DNA of 64,000 bases from Segatella copri. GTDB taxonomy: Bacteria; Bacteroidota; Bacteroidia; Bacteroidales; Bacteroidaceae. This document shows positions 18,633 to 27,743 of this stretch, piece by piece (within the stretch, counting starts at the first letter, position 1; every line of letters starts with the position of its first letter). The stretch spans positions 2,822,001 through 2,886,000 of the forward strand of contig NZ_CP156891.1 in NCBI RefSeq assembly GCF_019249795.2, read 5' to 3'. A model generated the notes under the pieces. That model saw nothing but the letters and a program-made list of their open reading frames with translations, did not search any database and was not told the origin of the DNA. The position numbers were made by a program, and so were the translations under genes.

Positions 18633-18663
18633 CAAATTTACGCATTTATTGTGAAATAGCCAA
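18633..18663 (-). promoter_or_regulatory. Promoter of DUF1599-DoxX-tpiA unit
   Basis: Minus strand: TTG (18661-18663), 20-bp spacer, TAAATTTG (18633-18640). The leader to ATG 18612 is only about 15-20 nt, which decides the start codon. Confidence 0.75.
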
Positions 18664-18665
18664 AT

Positions 18666-18794
18666 ATTTATTTTGTTTTTCGCTTAAATTGCAGTAACTT
18701 TTGATAAGTTACGCTGCACTCGGAAGAAAAAATAAATCGCGATTTATTTTGTTTTTCGCTCGATTTGCAGTAACTTTTGATAAGTTACGCTGCA
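18666..18794 (+). repeat. Two 53-bp direct repeats carrying promoter-like elements upstream of cca
   Basis: Copies at 18666-18718 and 18742-18794 differ at three positions. Each contains TTG, 19 bp, TAACTTTT and an inverted repeat GTAACTT/AAGTTAC. A third, shorter copy at about 18825-18862 is the probable cca promoter with a proper TAACTTTG. Confidence 0.85.
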
Positions 18795-18830
18795 TCTCAA
18801 CAATAAAAACAAAAAAAATCTTTTTTTATT

Positions 18831-18860
18831 TTGTATTGTCTTCGATTTGCAGTAACTTTG
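18831..18860 (+). promoter_or_regulatory. Promoter of cca
   Basis: TTG (18831-18833), 19-bp spacer, TAACTTTG (18853-18860). Leader to the start codon is about 15-20 nt. Confidence 0.8.
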
Positions 18861-18881
18861 CACCCCGAAAGTAAAAAGAGT

Positions 18882-20324
18882 ATGAGAAATTTGACCAATG
18901 CCGAACTGGCACAGATACTGGATAAGGATATATTTCATAAGATTTCAGAGGCAGCAGATGGGCTGTCTGTGGAGTGTTATGTAGTAGGTGGATATGTGCG
19001 TGACCTCTTCCTGGAGCGACCTTCCAATGATATTGATGTCGTTGTGGTTGGTAGCGGTATAGAGGTAGCTTCTGCCTTGAAGAAGATGCTCGGAAGAAAG
19101 GCGCATCTCTCTGTGTTCCGTAATTTCGGAACTGCACAAGTGAAATATCAGGATACTGAAGTGGAGTTTGTCGGCGCCCGTAAGGAGAGCTATCAGCGCG
19201 ATTCCAGAAAGCCTATTGTGGAAGATGGAACGCTGGAGGATGACCAGAACCGCCGCGACTTCACCATCAATGCGATGGCTATCTGCCTGAACAAAGACCG
19301 TTTTGGAGAACTCGTAGATCCTTTTGATGGTGTCTACGATATGGAAGATGGCATTATTGCCACTCCGCTCGACCCGGATATCACTTTTTCTGACGACCCG
19401 CTGCGTATGATGCGTTGTGTGCGTTTCGCTACCCAACTCAATTTCCAGATTGAGGAGGAGACCTATGATGCGCTCTCACGTAATGCTGAGCGCCTGAAGA
19501 TTATCAGTGCTGAGCGCATCTGCGACGAGATGAACAAGATTATGCTCTCCAAGCACCCAAGCTGCGGTTTCTATTACCTGAAAGATACAGGTTTGCTCGA
19601 TCTCATTCTGCCAGAACTGGTGGCGATGGACAAGGTAGAAACGCGAAACGGCAGGGCTCATAAGAATAATTACGACCATACGATGGAGGTGCTCGAGAAT
19701 GTCTGCAAGCATTCTGATAACCTCTGGCTCCGCTGGGCTGCTCTCTTCCACGATATCGGCAAACCGAAGAGCAAGCGCTGGGATAACAACATCGGCTGGA
19801 CATTCCACAGCCATAATATAATAGGTGCAAAGATGATTCCAGGTATCTTCCGCCGTATGAAACTTCCGATGGATGCGAAGATGAAATATGTGCAGAAGCT
19901 GGTAGAACTCCACATGCGTCCGATTGTGATTGCTGATGAGGAGGTTACAGACAGTGCCGTTCGCCGTCTGCTGAATGATGCCGGTGATGACATCAACGAC
20001 CTGATGACGCTCTGCGAGGCTGATATCACCAGCAAGAACCAGGTACGCAAGCAGCGCTTCCTGGATAATTTCAAGATGGTGCGCGAGAAACTGGTCGATC
20101 TGCAGGAACGTGATTATAAGCGACTTCTCCAGCCATGCATCGATGGTAATGAAATTATGGAGATGTTCCATCTTACCCCTTGCCGCGAGGTAGGCACCCT
20201 GAAGCAGTATCTCAAGGATGCTGTATTGGATAATAAGGTGGCTAATGAGCGTGAACCGTTGATGGAACTTCTGATGAAGAAGGCTCAGGAGATGGGATTG
20301 GTAAATGCAGAAAACTCAAAATAG
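18882..20324 (+). CDS. cca: CCA tRNA nucleotidyltransferase with HD domain
   Basis: 480 residues from ATG 18882, chosen because it follows the promoter; the upstream in-frame extension overlaps the -7 box. N-terminal polymerase-beta fold: GGYVRD at 36-41 and metal-binding D50/D52 (NDID), then RRDFTINAMA and the RFATQLNFQIEEET head. An HD domain follows (WAALFHDIGKPKSKRW and LHMRP). It adds or repairs the 3' CCA of tRNAs. A terminator hairpin follows. Confidence 0.94.
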   Translation: MRNLTNAELAQILDKDIFHKISEAADGLSVECYVVGGYVRDLFLERPSNDIDVVVVGSGIEVASALKKMLGRKAHLSVFRNFGTAQVKYQDTEVEFVGARKESYQRDSRKPIVEDGTLEDDQNRRDFTINAMAICLNKDRFGELVDPFDGVYDMEDGIIATPLDPDITFSDDPLRMMRCVRFATQLNFQIEEETYDALSRNAERLKIISAERICDEMNKIMLSKHPSCGFYYLKDTGLLDLILPELVAMDKVETRNGRAHKNNYDHTMEVLENVCKHSDNLWLRWAALFHDIGKPKSKRWDNNIGWTFHSHNIIGAKMIPGIFRRMKLPMDAKMKYVQKLVELHMRPIVIADEEVTDSAVRRLLNDAGDDINDLMTLCEADITSKNQVRKQRFLDNFKMVREKLVDLQERDYKRLLQPCIDGNEIMEMFHLTPCREVGTLKQYLKDAVLDNKVANEREPLMELLMKKAQEMGLVNAENSK

Positions 20325-20340
20325 AGAATAATTTTTGTTA

Positions 20341-20367
20341 AATAACGGCTCCTTGCGAGCCGTTATT
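20341..20367 (+). terminator. Terminator hairpin after cca
   Basis: Perfect 11-bp stem AATAACGGCTC (20341-20351) / GAGCCGTTATT (20357-20367) with a five-base loop; the T-tract after it is weak. Confidence 0.75.
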
Positions 20368-20380
20368 CATTTATTATTAG

Positions 20381-20388
20381 TACTTTTG
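20381..20388 (+). promoter_or_regulatory. -7 element for the RND efflux operon
   Basis: TACTTTTG followed by a leader of about 110 nt to the adaptor start. A -33 TTG at ideal spacing is not evident. The leader contains AAAACTT...AAGTTTT that can pair (about 20399-20424). Confidence 0.5.
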
Positions 20389-20500
20389 CAGCGCTTTTAA
20401 AACTTAAAGGCATACAAAAGTTTTCGTTAGAGGACGGAAAGAACTTTTGAATAAGAGAAGATAAAAGATTAAATAATAAATTTATAATATAAAAATAGGT

Positions 20501-21712
20501 ATGAAAATTAAAAGCGTTTTGTTTGTTGCAGCAGTTTGTGTTCTTGCTGCGTTGACATCATGTGGTGGAAGTAAGAAGGGCGGTCTGCCTAACTTCGGCG
20601 ACGATGAGTTCGCTGTGGCTACTATCGGTACTTCCAGCGCCGCATTGCAGACTACCTATCCTGCTACCATCAAGGGTATCCAGGATGTAGAGGTACGTCC
20701 TAAGGTTTCTGGTTTTATCACTAAGGTTTTTGTACACGAGGGACAGACTGTTTCAGCAGGTCAGGCTTTGTTCTCTATTGATAGCGAGACCTATCAGGCT
20801 GCTGTCCGTTCTGCTGCTGCTGCTGTAAATACAGCTAAGGCACAGGCAAATACAGCTAAGTTGACTTATCAGAACAACAAGAAGTTGTATGATAGCAAGA
20901 TTATCGGTGAATACGAACTCTCTACAGCAGCTAACAGCTATGCAACAGCTAAGGCTCAGGTAGCTCAGGCAGAGGCAGCATTGGCTTCAGCTCGCGAGCA
21001 GTTGGCTTGGTGTACCGTTACCAGTCCTTCTGCTGGTGTAGTAGGTAGTCTTCCTTTCAAGGTAGGTGCTCTGGTAAGTGCTTCTGGTCAGGCTCTTACT
21101 ACCGTTTCCAATATCAGCACTATGGAGGTATTCTTCTCACTCTCTGAGTCTCAGATTCTGAGCATGTCTAAGACCAATGGTAGCATTCAGGCAGCCATCG
21201 CAGCGTTCCCAGCTGTCAAGTTGCAGTTGGCAGACGGTTCTATCTATAATCACCCGGGTAAGGTGGTTAAGATGAGTGGTGTCATCGATGCTACTTCCGG
21301 TTCTATCTCTCTCATCGCTCACTTCGCTAACCCAGAGAAGTTGCTGAAGAGTGGTGGTGCAGGTTCTATCGTGGTTCCTAACGATCAGAACAGTGCTATC
21401 GTCATTCCTCAGGAGGCTTGCTCTCAGGTGCAGGATAAGATCTTCGTTTATATCGTAACCAAGGATAACAAGGTGAAGTATTCTGAGATCAAGGTAAATC
21501 CACAGGATGATGGCAAGAACTATATCGTAACTTCTGGTCTCCATGTAGGCGACCGCATCGTATTGAAGGGTATCACTAAGTTGACCGATGGTCAGCAGAT
21601 CAAGCCTATCACTCTGGAACGTTACAACCAGAAGATTGCAGAGGCTGCCAAGTTGAGTGAGTCTCAGGACAATGCTCACGCATTTGCTACTGCTATGGGC
21701 GGCAAGAAGTAA
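20501..21712 (+). CDS. RND efflux periplasmic adaptor lipoprotein
   Basis: 403 residues of the AcrA/MexA family. Lipoprotein signal (LAALTSCGG). Lipoyl/barrel-sandwich halves flank an Ala-rich alpha-hairpin (about residues 100-160); conserved stretches are EVRPKVSGFITKVFVHEGQTVSAGQALFSID and VTSPSAGVVGSLPFKVGALVSA. It connects the inner-membrane RND pump to the outer-membrane channel. First gene of a three-gene tripartite pump operon; 33 bp to the permease. Confidence 0.94.
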   Translation: MKIKSVLFVAAVCVLAALTSCGGSKKGGLPNFGDDEFAVATIGTSSAALQTTYPATIKGIQDVEVRPKVSGFITKVFVHEGQTVSAGQALFSIDSETYQAAVRSAAAAVNTAKAQANTAKLTYQNNKKLYDSKIIGEYELSTAANSYATAKAQVAQAEAALASAREQLAWCTVTSPSAGVVGSLPFKVGALVSASGQALTTVSNISTMEVFFSLSESQILSMSKTNGSIQAAIAAFPAVKLQLADGSIYNHPGKVVKMSGVIDATSGSISLIAHFANPEKLLKSGGAGSIVVPNDQNSAIVIPQEACSQVQDKIFVYIVTKDNKVKYSEIKVNPQDDGKNYIVTSGLHVGDRIVLKGITKLTDGQQIKPITLERYNQKIAEAAKLSESQDNAHAFATAMGGKK

Positions 21713-21745
21713 TATATATTAAGGTATAAAGAAAAATAGTAAATT

Positions 21746-24700
21746 ATGTCATTTACAAACTTTATAAAGCGCCCAGTACTTTCGACGGTGGTTTCCATCT
21801 TCTTCGTTTTGCTGGGTATTATCGGCTTGGTATCGCTGCCTATCGAGCAGTATCCGAATATCGCGCCGCCTACCATCTCGGTATCTACTACCTATCAGGG
21901 TGCTGATGCCCAGACGGTGTTGAACTCTGTCATCGCTCCTCTGGAGGAGAGTATCAACGGTGTGGAGAACATGACCTACATGACCTCTTCTGCGTCTAAC
22001 TCTGGTTATGCCAGCATCACCGTTTACTTCAAGCAGGGCTCTGACCCAGATATGGCTGCGGTCAATGTACAGAACCGTGTATCTCAGGCGCAGTCTCTGT
22101 TGCCAGCCGAGGTTACCAGGGTGGGTGTCACCGTAACCAAGCGTCAGAGTTCTAACGTCATGATGTTCGCTCTGACCACAGACGACGGCCGTTACGACGA
22201 CCAGTTTGTTACCAACTACGCCCTGATCAACGTCATTCCTCAGTTGAAGCGTATCAATGGTGTGGGTGATGTACAGAGCCCTTCTACCCGTAACTACTCT
22301 ATGCGTATCTGGTTGAAGCCAGAGAAGATGAAGGAGTTCGGACTGGTTCCTTCTGATATTTCTCAGGCTTTGGCAGAGCAGAATATCGAGGCTGCCCCTG
22401 GTAGCTTTGGTGAGAGCACTGATATGCAGTATGAATATACCTTGCGTTACAAGGGTCGTTTGAAGACTCCATTGGAGTATGAGAACATTCTTATCAAGAG
22501 TAATACTTCCGGTCAGACGCTCCGTTTGGGCGAAGTTGCCAAGATTGAGTTGGGTGGTTTGCAGTACAATGTAAACCTGCTCAATGATGGTCAGCCTGCC
22601 GTGATGGGTATGGTTCAGCAGATTGCCGGATCCAACGCTACCCAGATTGCAAGCGATGTAAAGAAGACGTTGGATGAACTGGAGAAGAGCTATCCTCCTG
22701 GGTTGAAGAATGTCATCCTGATGGATGTTACCGAGTTCTTGTTCGCATCTATCGAGGAGGTTATCTTCACCCTGATCATCACCCTGGTACTGGTGTTCAT
22801 CGTAGTGTATATCTTCTTGCAGGACTTCCGTTCTACGCTGATTCCTATGATTGCTGTGCCTGTGGCTCTGGTCGGTACGTTCCTCTTCCTCTGGATCTTC
22901 GGATTCTCCATCAACCTGCTTACGCTGTCCGCCCTACTGCTGGCTATCGCGATTGTGGTCGATGATGCCATCGTGGTGGTCGAGGCGGTTCACGCCAAGC
23001 TCGACCAGGGTTATAAGAGTGCTCTTACTGCATCTATCGATGCGATGAACGAAATTTCCAGCGCCATCATCTCTATTACATTGGTGATGTCTGCCGTGTT
23101 CGTTCCTGTATCATTCATCGGTGGTACTTCCGGTTACTTCTACCGTGAGTTCGGTGTAACCATGGCGGTATCTATCGTTATTTCGGCTATCAATGCGTTG
23201 ACTTTGTCTCCTGCACTCTGTGCCGTGTTGCTGAAGCCACACGAGGAGGGTCACGAGAAGAAGACGTCTTTCATCGACCGATTCCACGCTGGATTCAACT
23301 ATCAGTTTGATAAGATTACCAATAAATATAAAGGTGGTGTCAAGTGGGTTATCAATCATGGCATCATCGCTGGTAGCCTCGTGGCTGTCAGCATCGTAGG
23401 TCTGGTTGCCCTGATGGGTACTACCAAGACGGGTCTGGTGCCTGATGAGGATACCGGTACTATCTTCGCTTGTATCTCTACAGCTCCTGGTACTTCTCAG
23501 GAACGCACTGCCGAGGTGGTTAAGCAGGTAGATAAGATGCTGGCTAACAACCCAGCCATCGCAACCCGTAACGCCATCATGGGTTATAGCTTTATCGGCG
23601 GTGCCGGTTCTAACCAGGGTACCATCATCGTGAAGCTGAAGCCATTCGAGGAGCGTCCGGGTGGATTCTTCCACCGTATCAAGGAGGCTTGTACCGGTGG
23701 CGGTATTGAGGCATTGTTTGTCAACCCAATGGAATACACTTCTGTGTTGGGTATGATTTACAAGCAGACTGCTGCCATCAAGGATGCACAGGTTCTTGCC
23801 TTCGCTCCACCTATGATTTCTGGTTTCTCTGTACAGAATGGTATCACCATGACTATGCAGGATAAGACTGGTGGTGACTTGAACAAGTTCTATGACAATG
23901 TGAAGAAGTTCCTGGCTGAGTTGAACAAGCGTCCTGAGATTCAGACCGCTCAGACTCAGTACAACCCTAACTATCCTCAGTATATGGTAGATGTAGATGT
24001 AGCCAAGACCAAGCAGGCTGGTATCTCTCCATCTTCAGTATTGTCTGTCATGCAGGGTTACCTCGGTGGTCTCTACGCATCTAACTTCAATGCCTACGGT
24101 AAGCTCTACCGTGTGATGATTCAGGCTGGTCCTGAGAGCCGTATGCGTCCAGATGATCTGAGTAAGATTTACGTTCGTTGTGCTGATGGCACCATGTCTC
24201 CAGTAAGCGAGTTCGTGAACTTGAAGAAGGTTTATGGTCCATCTAACATCACACGTTTCAACCTGTTTACCTCTATGGATGTATCTGTAACGCCTAACAG
24301 CGGTTACTCTACCGGTGACGGTATGAAGGCGATTGCTGAGGTTGCCAAGCAGACATTGCCAGAAGGCTATGGTTATGAGTACTCTGGTTTGACCCGTTCT
24401 GAGGCTGAATCCAGCAACTCTACAGGTTTGATTTTCGCACTCTGTATCGTATTCGTTTACCTCATCTTGAGTGCCCAGTACGAGAGTTACATCTTGCCAT
24501 TGTCTGTAGTATTGTCTATCCCATTCGGTTTGGCAGGTTCGTTCATCTTCACCAATATCTTTGGCCACTCTAACGATATCTACATGCAGATTTCGTTGAT
24601 TATGTTGATCGGTCTGTTGGCAAAGAACGCCATCCTTATCGTACAGTTCGCCCTCGAGCGTCGTCGTACGGGTATGGCTATCAAGTACTCTGCTATCTTA

Positions 24701-25012
24701 GGTGCCGGTGCCCGTCTCCGTCCTATCCTGATGACCTCTCTGGCGATGGTTATCGGTCTGTTGCCTCTGATGTTCGCATCTGGTGTAGGTAAGAATGGTA
24801 ACCAGACCCTGGGTGCTGCCGCAGTAGGTGGTATGTTGATTGGTACTATCTGTCAGATCTTCGTGGTTCCTGCTCTCTTCGCAGTCTTCCAGTGGTTGCA
24901 GGAGAAGTTGACCCCAATGAAGTTCGAGGACGAGATGAACGAGGAGGTAGCTGCCGAATTGGAGCAGTATGCCAACGCCGCTCACGAAATGAAGGGTATC
25001 GAGAAGAAGTAA
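21746..25012 (+). CDS. RND multidrug efflux permease (AcrB/MexB, HAE1 family)
   Basis: 1088 residues. Inner-membrane proton-driven pump. Begins with the typical FIKRPVLSTVVSIFFVLLGI, then LPIEQYPNIAPPTISVSTTYQGA; TM4 has the proton-relay pair in LAIAIVVDDAIVVVEAVH; the second half has GLLAKNAILIVQFALERR and a late GGMLIGTICQIFVVPALF. Two repeats of six helices plus large periplasmic loops, typical of the family. Substrate spectrum cannot be read. The C-terminus is about 40 residues longer than AcrB, charged and Glu/Met-rich. Confidence 0.95.
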   Translation: MSFTNFIKRPVLSTVVSIFFVLLGIIGLVSLPIEQYPNIAPPTISVSTTYQGADAQTVLNSVIAPLEESINGVENMTYMTSSASNSGYASITVYFKQGSDPDMAAVNVQNRVSQAQSLLPAEVTRVGVTVTKRQSSNVMMFALTTDDGRYDDQFVTNYALINVIPQLKRINGVGDVQSPSTRNYSMRIWLKPEKMKEFGLVPSDISQALAEQNIEAAPGSFGESTDMQYEYTLRYKGRLKTPLEYENILIKSNTSGQTLRLGEVAKIELGGLQYNVNLLNDGQPAVMGMVQQIAGSNATQIASDVKKTLDELEKSYPPGLKNVILMDVTEFLFASIEEVIFTLIITLVLVFIVVYIFLQDFRSTLIPMIAVPVALVGTFLFLWIFGFSINLLTLSALLLAIAIVVDDAIVVVEAVHAKLDQGYKSALTASIDAMNEISSAIISITLVMSAVFVPVSFIGGTSGYFYREFGVTMAVSIVISAINALTLSPALCAVLLKPHEEGHEKKTSFIDRFHAGFNYQFDKITNKYKGGVKWVINHGIIAGSLVAVSIVGLVALMGTTKTGLVPDEDTGTIFACISTAPGTSQERTAEVVKQVDKMLANNPAIATRNAIMGYSFIGGAGSNQGTIIVKLKPFEERPGGFFHRIKEACTGGGIEALFVNPMEYTSVLGMIYKQTAAIKDAQVLAFAPPMISGFSVQNGITMTMQDKTGGDLNKFYDNVKKFLAELNKRPEIQTAQTQYNPNYPQYMVDVDVAKTKQAGISPSSVLSVMQGYLGGLYASNFNAYGKLYRVMIQAGPESRMRPDDLSKIYVRCADGTMSPVSEFVNLKKVYGPSNITRFNLFTSMDVSVTPNSGYSTGDGMKAIAEVAKQTLPEGYGYEYSGLTRSEAESSNSTGLIFALCIVFVYLILSAQYESYILPLSVVLSIPFGLAGSFIFTNIFGHSNDIYMQISLIMLIGLLAKNAILIVQFALERRRTGMAIKYSAILGAGARLRPILMTSLAMVIGLLPLMFASGVGKNGNQTLGAAAVGGMLIGTICQIFVVPALFAVFQWLQEKLTPMKFEDEMNEEVAAELEQYANAAHEMKGIEKK

Positions 25013-25039
25013 TAACGCAATGTAACTTCAAAGGAAACA

Positions 25040-26434
25040 ATGAAAAAGAATTTAAATATCATCATATTGGGTCTCGCAGCGCTCTCTCTGAGCAGCTGCA
25101 AGACTCTCTACGGAAAGTATGAGCGTCCGGATGTGAAGACCAGCGGCATCGTTCGCGATGTAGCTTCTGATACAGATACTTTGGCTGTAAAGGATACTAC
25201 TACCTTCGCCAATATCCCTTGGCGCAGTGTCTTTACCGACCCTCAGCTTCAGTCGCTCATCGAGAAGGGATTGGAAAACAATGTCAACCTCCTCAATGCG
25301 GCTTTGAACGTGAAGATGGCTGAAGAGCAGTTGAAGTGTGCCAAGTTGGCTTTCGTGCCTTCTCTGGCTTTCACTCCTCAGGGAACCATCGCTTCATGGG
25401 ACGGCAACGCTGCTACCAAGACTTACACGATGCCTGTTACAGCCAGCTGGATGGTAGACCTCTTCGGCAATCTGCTCTCTCAGAAGCGCAGTGCCCAGAT
25501 GGCGCTGCTCCAGTTGCAGGACTATCAGGTATCTGTCAAGACCAACCTCATCGCCAACATCGCCAATATGTATTATACATTGCTGATGCTCGACAAGCAG
25601 GTGGAGCTGGTTAACAATATGGAAGGTCTGACCAAGGAAACTTGGGAGACGATGCAGAAGATGCATGATCTCAAGATGGGTTACCGTACACCAGCCATCC
25701 AGTCAGCTGAGTCAAACTACTATTCAGTATTGACCCAGAAGACCGATCTGTTGCGCCAGATTCGTGAGACAGAGAACTCTCTGAGTCTTCTCATCGGCGA
25801 CCAGGCACATAGCATCGCCCGTGGCAAGTTGGATAACCAAAGTCTTCCATCTAATTTCTCAACAGGTGTAGGCATCCAGTTGCTCAACAACCGTGCCGAT
25901 GTCCACGCTGCCGAGATGAATCTTGCCCAGTGCTTCTATGGCGTAGAGACCGCCCGCAGCAAGTTCTATCCATCTATCACCATCTCTGGTACAGGTGCCT
26001 TCACCAATTCAGGTGGTATGGGCATCGTGAACCCTGGCAAGTGGTTGCTCTCAGCTGTAGGTTCTCTTACTCAGCCAATCTTCCAGAACGGCCGAATCAT
26101 CGCTGGTCTGAAGGTGGCTAAGATGCAGTATGAGCAGGCTTACAATACCTGGCAGAATACCGTGCTGAAGGCTGGTAGCGAGGTGAGCAATGCGCTTGTT
26201 CTCTACAACTACTCTGATGAGAAGAGCAAGATAGAGCAGAAGCGAATCGATGTACTCGAGAAGAATGTAGAATCTACCAAGGAATTGATGGGTATTGCAG
26301 GCAGCTCTTACCTTGAAATCATCCAGGCACAGTCTTCACTCCTCAATGTACAGCTTTCTAAGGTAGCTGATGACTTCAACAAGATGCAGGCAGTAGTAAA
26401 TCTCTACTATGCATTGGGTGGAGGAGCTAAGTAG
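25040..26434 (+). CDS. Outer-membrane efflux channel lipoprotein (OprM/NodT family)
   Basis: 464 residues. Lipoprotein signal (LAALSLSSCKTLYGKYERP), then two outer-membrane-efflux repeats with coiled helices; the marks PWRSVFTDPQLQSLIEKGLENN, PVTASWMVDLFG and SLTQPIFQNGRI are usual for OprM-like TolC relatives. It forms the outer-membrane duct of the pump encoded by the two upstream genes (27 bp spacing). Confidence 0.93.
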   Translation: MKKNLNIIILGLAALSLSSCKTLYGKYERPDVKTSGIVRDVASDTDTLAVKDTTTFANIPWRSVFTDPQLQSLIEKGLENNVNLLNAALNVKMAEEQLKCAKLAFVPSLAFTPQGTIASWDGNAATKTYTMPVTASWMVDLFGNLLSQKRSAQMALLQLQDYQVSVKTNLIANIANMYYTLLMLDKQVELVNNMEGLTKETWETMQKMHDLKMGYRTPAIQSAESNYYSVLTQKTDLLRQIRETENSLSLLIGDQAHSIARGKLDNQSLPSNFSTGVGIQLLNNRADVHAAEMNLAQCFYGVETARSKFYPSITISGTGAFTNSGGMGIVNPGKWLLSAVGSLTQPIFQNGRIIAGLKVAKMQYEQAYNTWQNTVLKAGSEVSNALVLYNYSDEKSKIEQKRIDVLEKNVESTKELMGIAGSSYLEIIQAQSSLLNVQLSKVADDFNKMQAVVNLYYALGGGAK

Positions 26435-26464
26435 TTTATAGTTAATAATTAATAGTTTATAGTT

Positions 26465-27247
26465 ATGGCTAGTATAATAAGTCCAAAGGCAGAGGTTTCT
26501 CCAAAGGCTAAGATTGGAGACAACTGCAAGATATATCCATTCGCCTATATTGAGGACGATGTGGTCATCGGCGACAACTGTACCATCTATCCATTCGTGA
26601 GCATCATGAACGGTACTCGCATGGGTAATAATAATAAGGTGTTTCAGGCAGCCGTTATCGCTGCGCTCCCACAGGACTTCCACTTTACAGGTGAGGAGAG
26701 TGAGGTAGTAATCGGCGATAACAATACCATCCGTGAGAACGTGGTTATCAACCGTGGTACCCATAAGGGCGGCAAGACCATTCTGGGCAACAACAACTTC
26801 CTGATGGAAGGTGCCCATATCTCTCACGATACCGTAATCGGAGATGGTTGCGTATTCGGTTATGGTACCAAGATTGCAGGCGACTGCGTGATTGGTAACG
26901 GTGTCATCTACTCAACATCTGTAGTAGAGAACGCCAAGACTAGAGTAGGCGACTTGGCGATGATTCAGGCAGGTACTACCTTCTCTAAGGATATTCCTCC
27001 TTATATCATTGCCGGTGGAAAGCCTGTGAAGTATGCAGGTCCTAACACCATCATCATGGAAGCAGCCGAGCTTACCGAGAAGGTTCGCAAGCACATTGCG
27101 AATGCCTACCGTTTGGTATTCCATGGTCAGACATCCCTCTTCGATGCCATCAACCAGATCAAGGATCAGGTGCCAGATGGACCGGAGATTCAGAACATCA
27201 TCCAGTTCCTGGAGAGTTCAGAGAAGGGTGTCATCACTAAGATGTAA
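26465..27247 (+). CDS. lpxA: UDP-N-acetylglucosamine acyltransferase LpxA
   Basis: 260 residues, the usual length. Left-handed beta-helix of hexapeptide repeats (IGDNCKIYPFAYIEDDVVIGDNC...), then GTHKGGKTILGNNNFLMEGAHISHD with the catalytic His and a helical C-terminal cap. It transfers a 3-hydroxyacyl chain in the first step of lipid A synthesis. It follows the efflux operon after 30 bp of AT-rich spacer and may be co-transcribed. Confidence 0.94.
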   Translation: MASIISPKAEVSPKAKIGDNCKIYPFAYIEDDVVIGDNCTIYPFVSIMNGTRMGNNNKVFQAAVIAALPQDFHFTGEESEVVIGDNNTIRENVVINRGTHKGGKTILGNNNFLMEGAHISHDTVIGDGCVFGYGTKIAGDCVIGNGVIYSTSVVENAKTRVGDLAMIQAGTTFSKDIPPYIIAGGKPVKYAGPNTIIMEAAELTEKVRKHIANAYRLVFHGQTSLFDAINQIKDQVPDGPEIQNIIQFLESSEKGVITKM

Positions 27248-27337
27248 TGAATGTACATAAAGGGATTTACCATCCCGAATAGTAAATTTTCATTTAGTAA
27301 ATTCAAGTCATACCTATTTGAATTTTACTTATTATGT

Positions 27338-27366
27338 GAAGGGCTGGCCGTGAGGTTGGCCCTTTT
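27338..27366 (+). terminator. Terminator after lpxA
   Basis: GGGCTGGCC (27341-27349) pairs with GGTTGGCCC (with G-U pairs) and is followed by five T. Confidence 0.8.
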
Positions 27367-27424
27367 TGCTTCTCTACTTAATTGGATAATGGAGATAATC
27401 TGATAAGAACAGTTGCTTTATCTG

Positions 27425-27536
27425 GTTGAAATCTCTGTTCATAGACTTTGAATGTCCGTTCATAGACTTTGAATGTCCGTTCATAAGTTTTGAATGTCCG
27501 TTCAATGTCTATGAACGAAGATTTCTGCTAGTTCAA
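27425..27536. repeat. 21-bp tandem repeats inside an inverted repeat
   Basis: Three units at 27437, 27458 and 27479, 21 bp apart, of form GTTCATAGACTTTGAATGTC plus one C; the third differs at three bases. A fourth GTTCAATGTC starts at 27500. The first GTTCATAGAC (27437-27446) and a reversed GTCTATGAAC (27507-27516) can pair, with weaker pairing outside. It occupies the middle of the 500-bp lpxA-ftsX spacer. Confidence 0.85.
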
Positions 27537-27658
27537 TCAACAAATACATTTAGGTTTTCATAGTTTTTATCTCGGGTTTATCAGATTCTTTCTCCTGTTC
27601 TTTCATTTGCTTTCTCCCATTAATTAATTGAATAAATGTAAATAAATGCAATTTTATT

Positions 27659-27688
27659 TTGTAATCTCTTCGTTTATGCGTATCTTTG
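27659..27688 (+). promoter_or_regulatory. Promoter of ftsX operon
   Basis: TTG (27659-27661), 19-bp spacer, TATCTTTG (27681-27688). Confidence 0.8.
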
Positions 27689-27743
27689 CAGACAATTTGG
27701 GTCATTGTGCCCTTTTAGATTTAAGTTAGTAAAGGTTTTTAAA

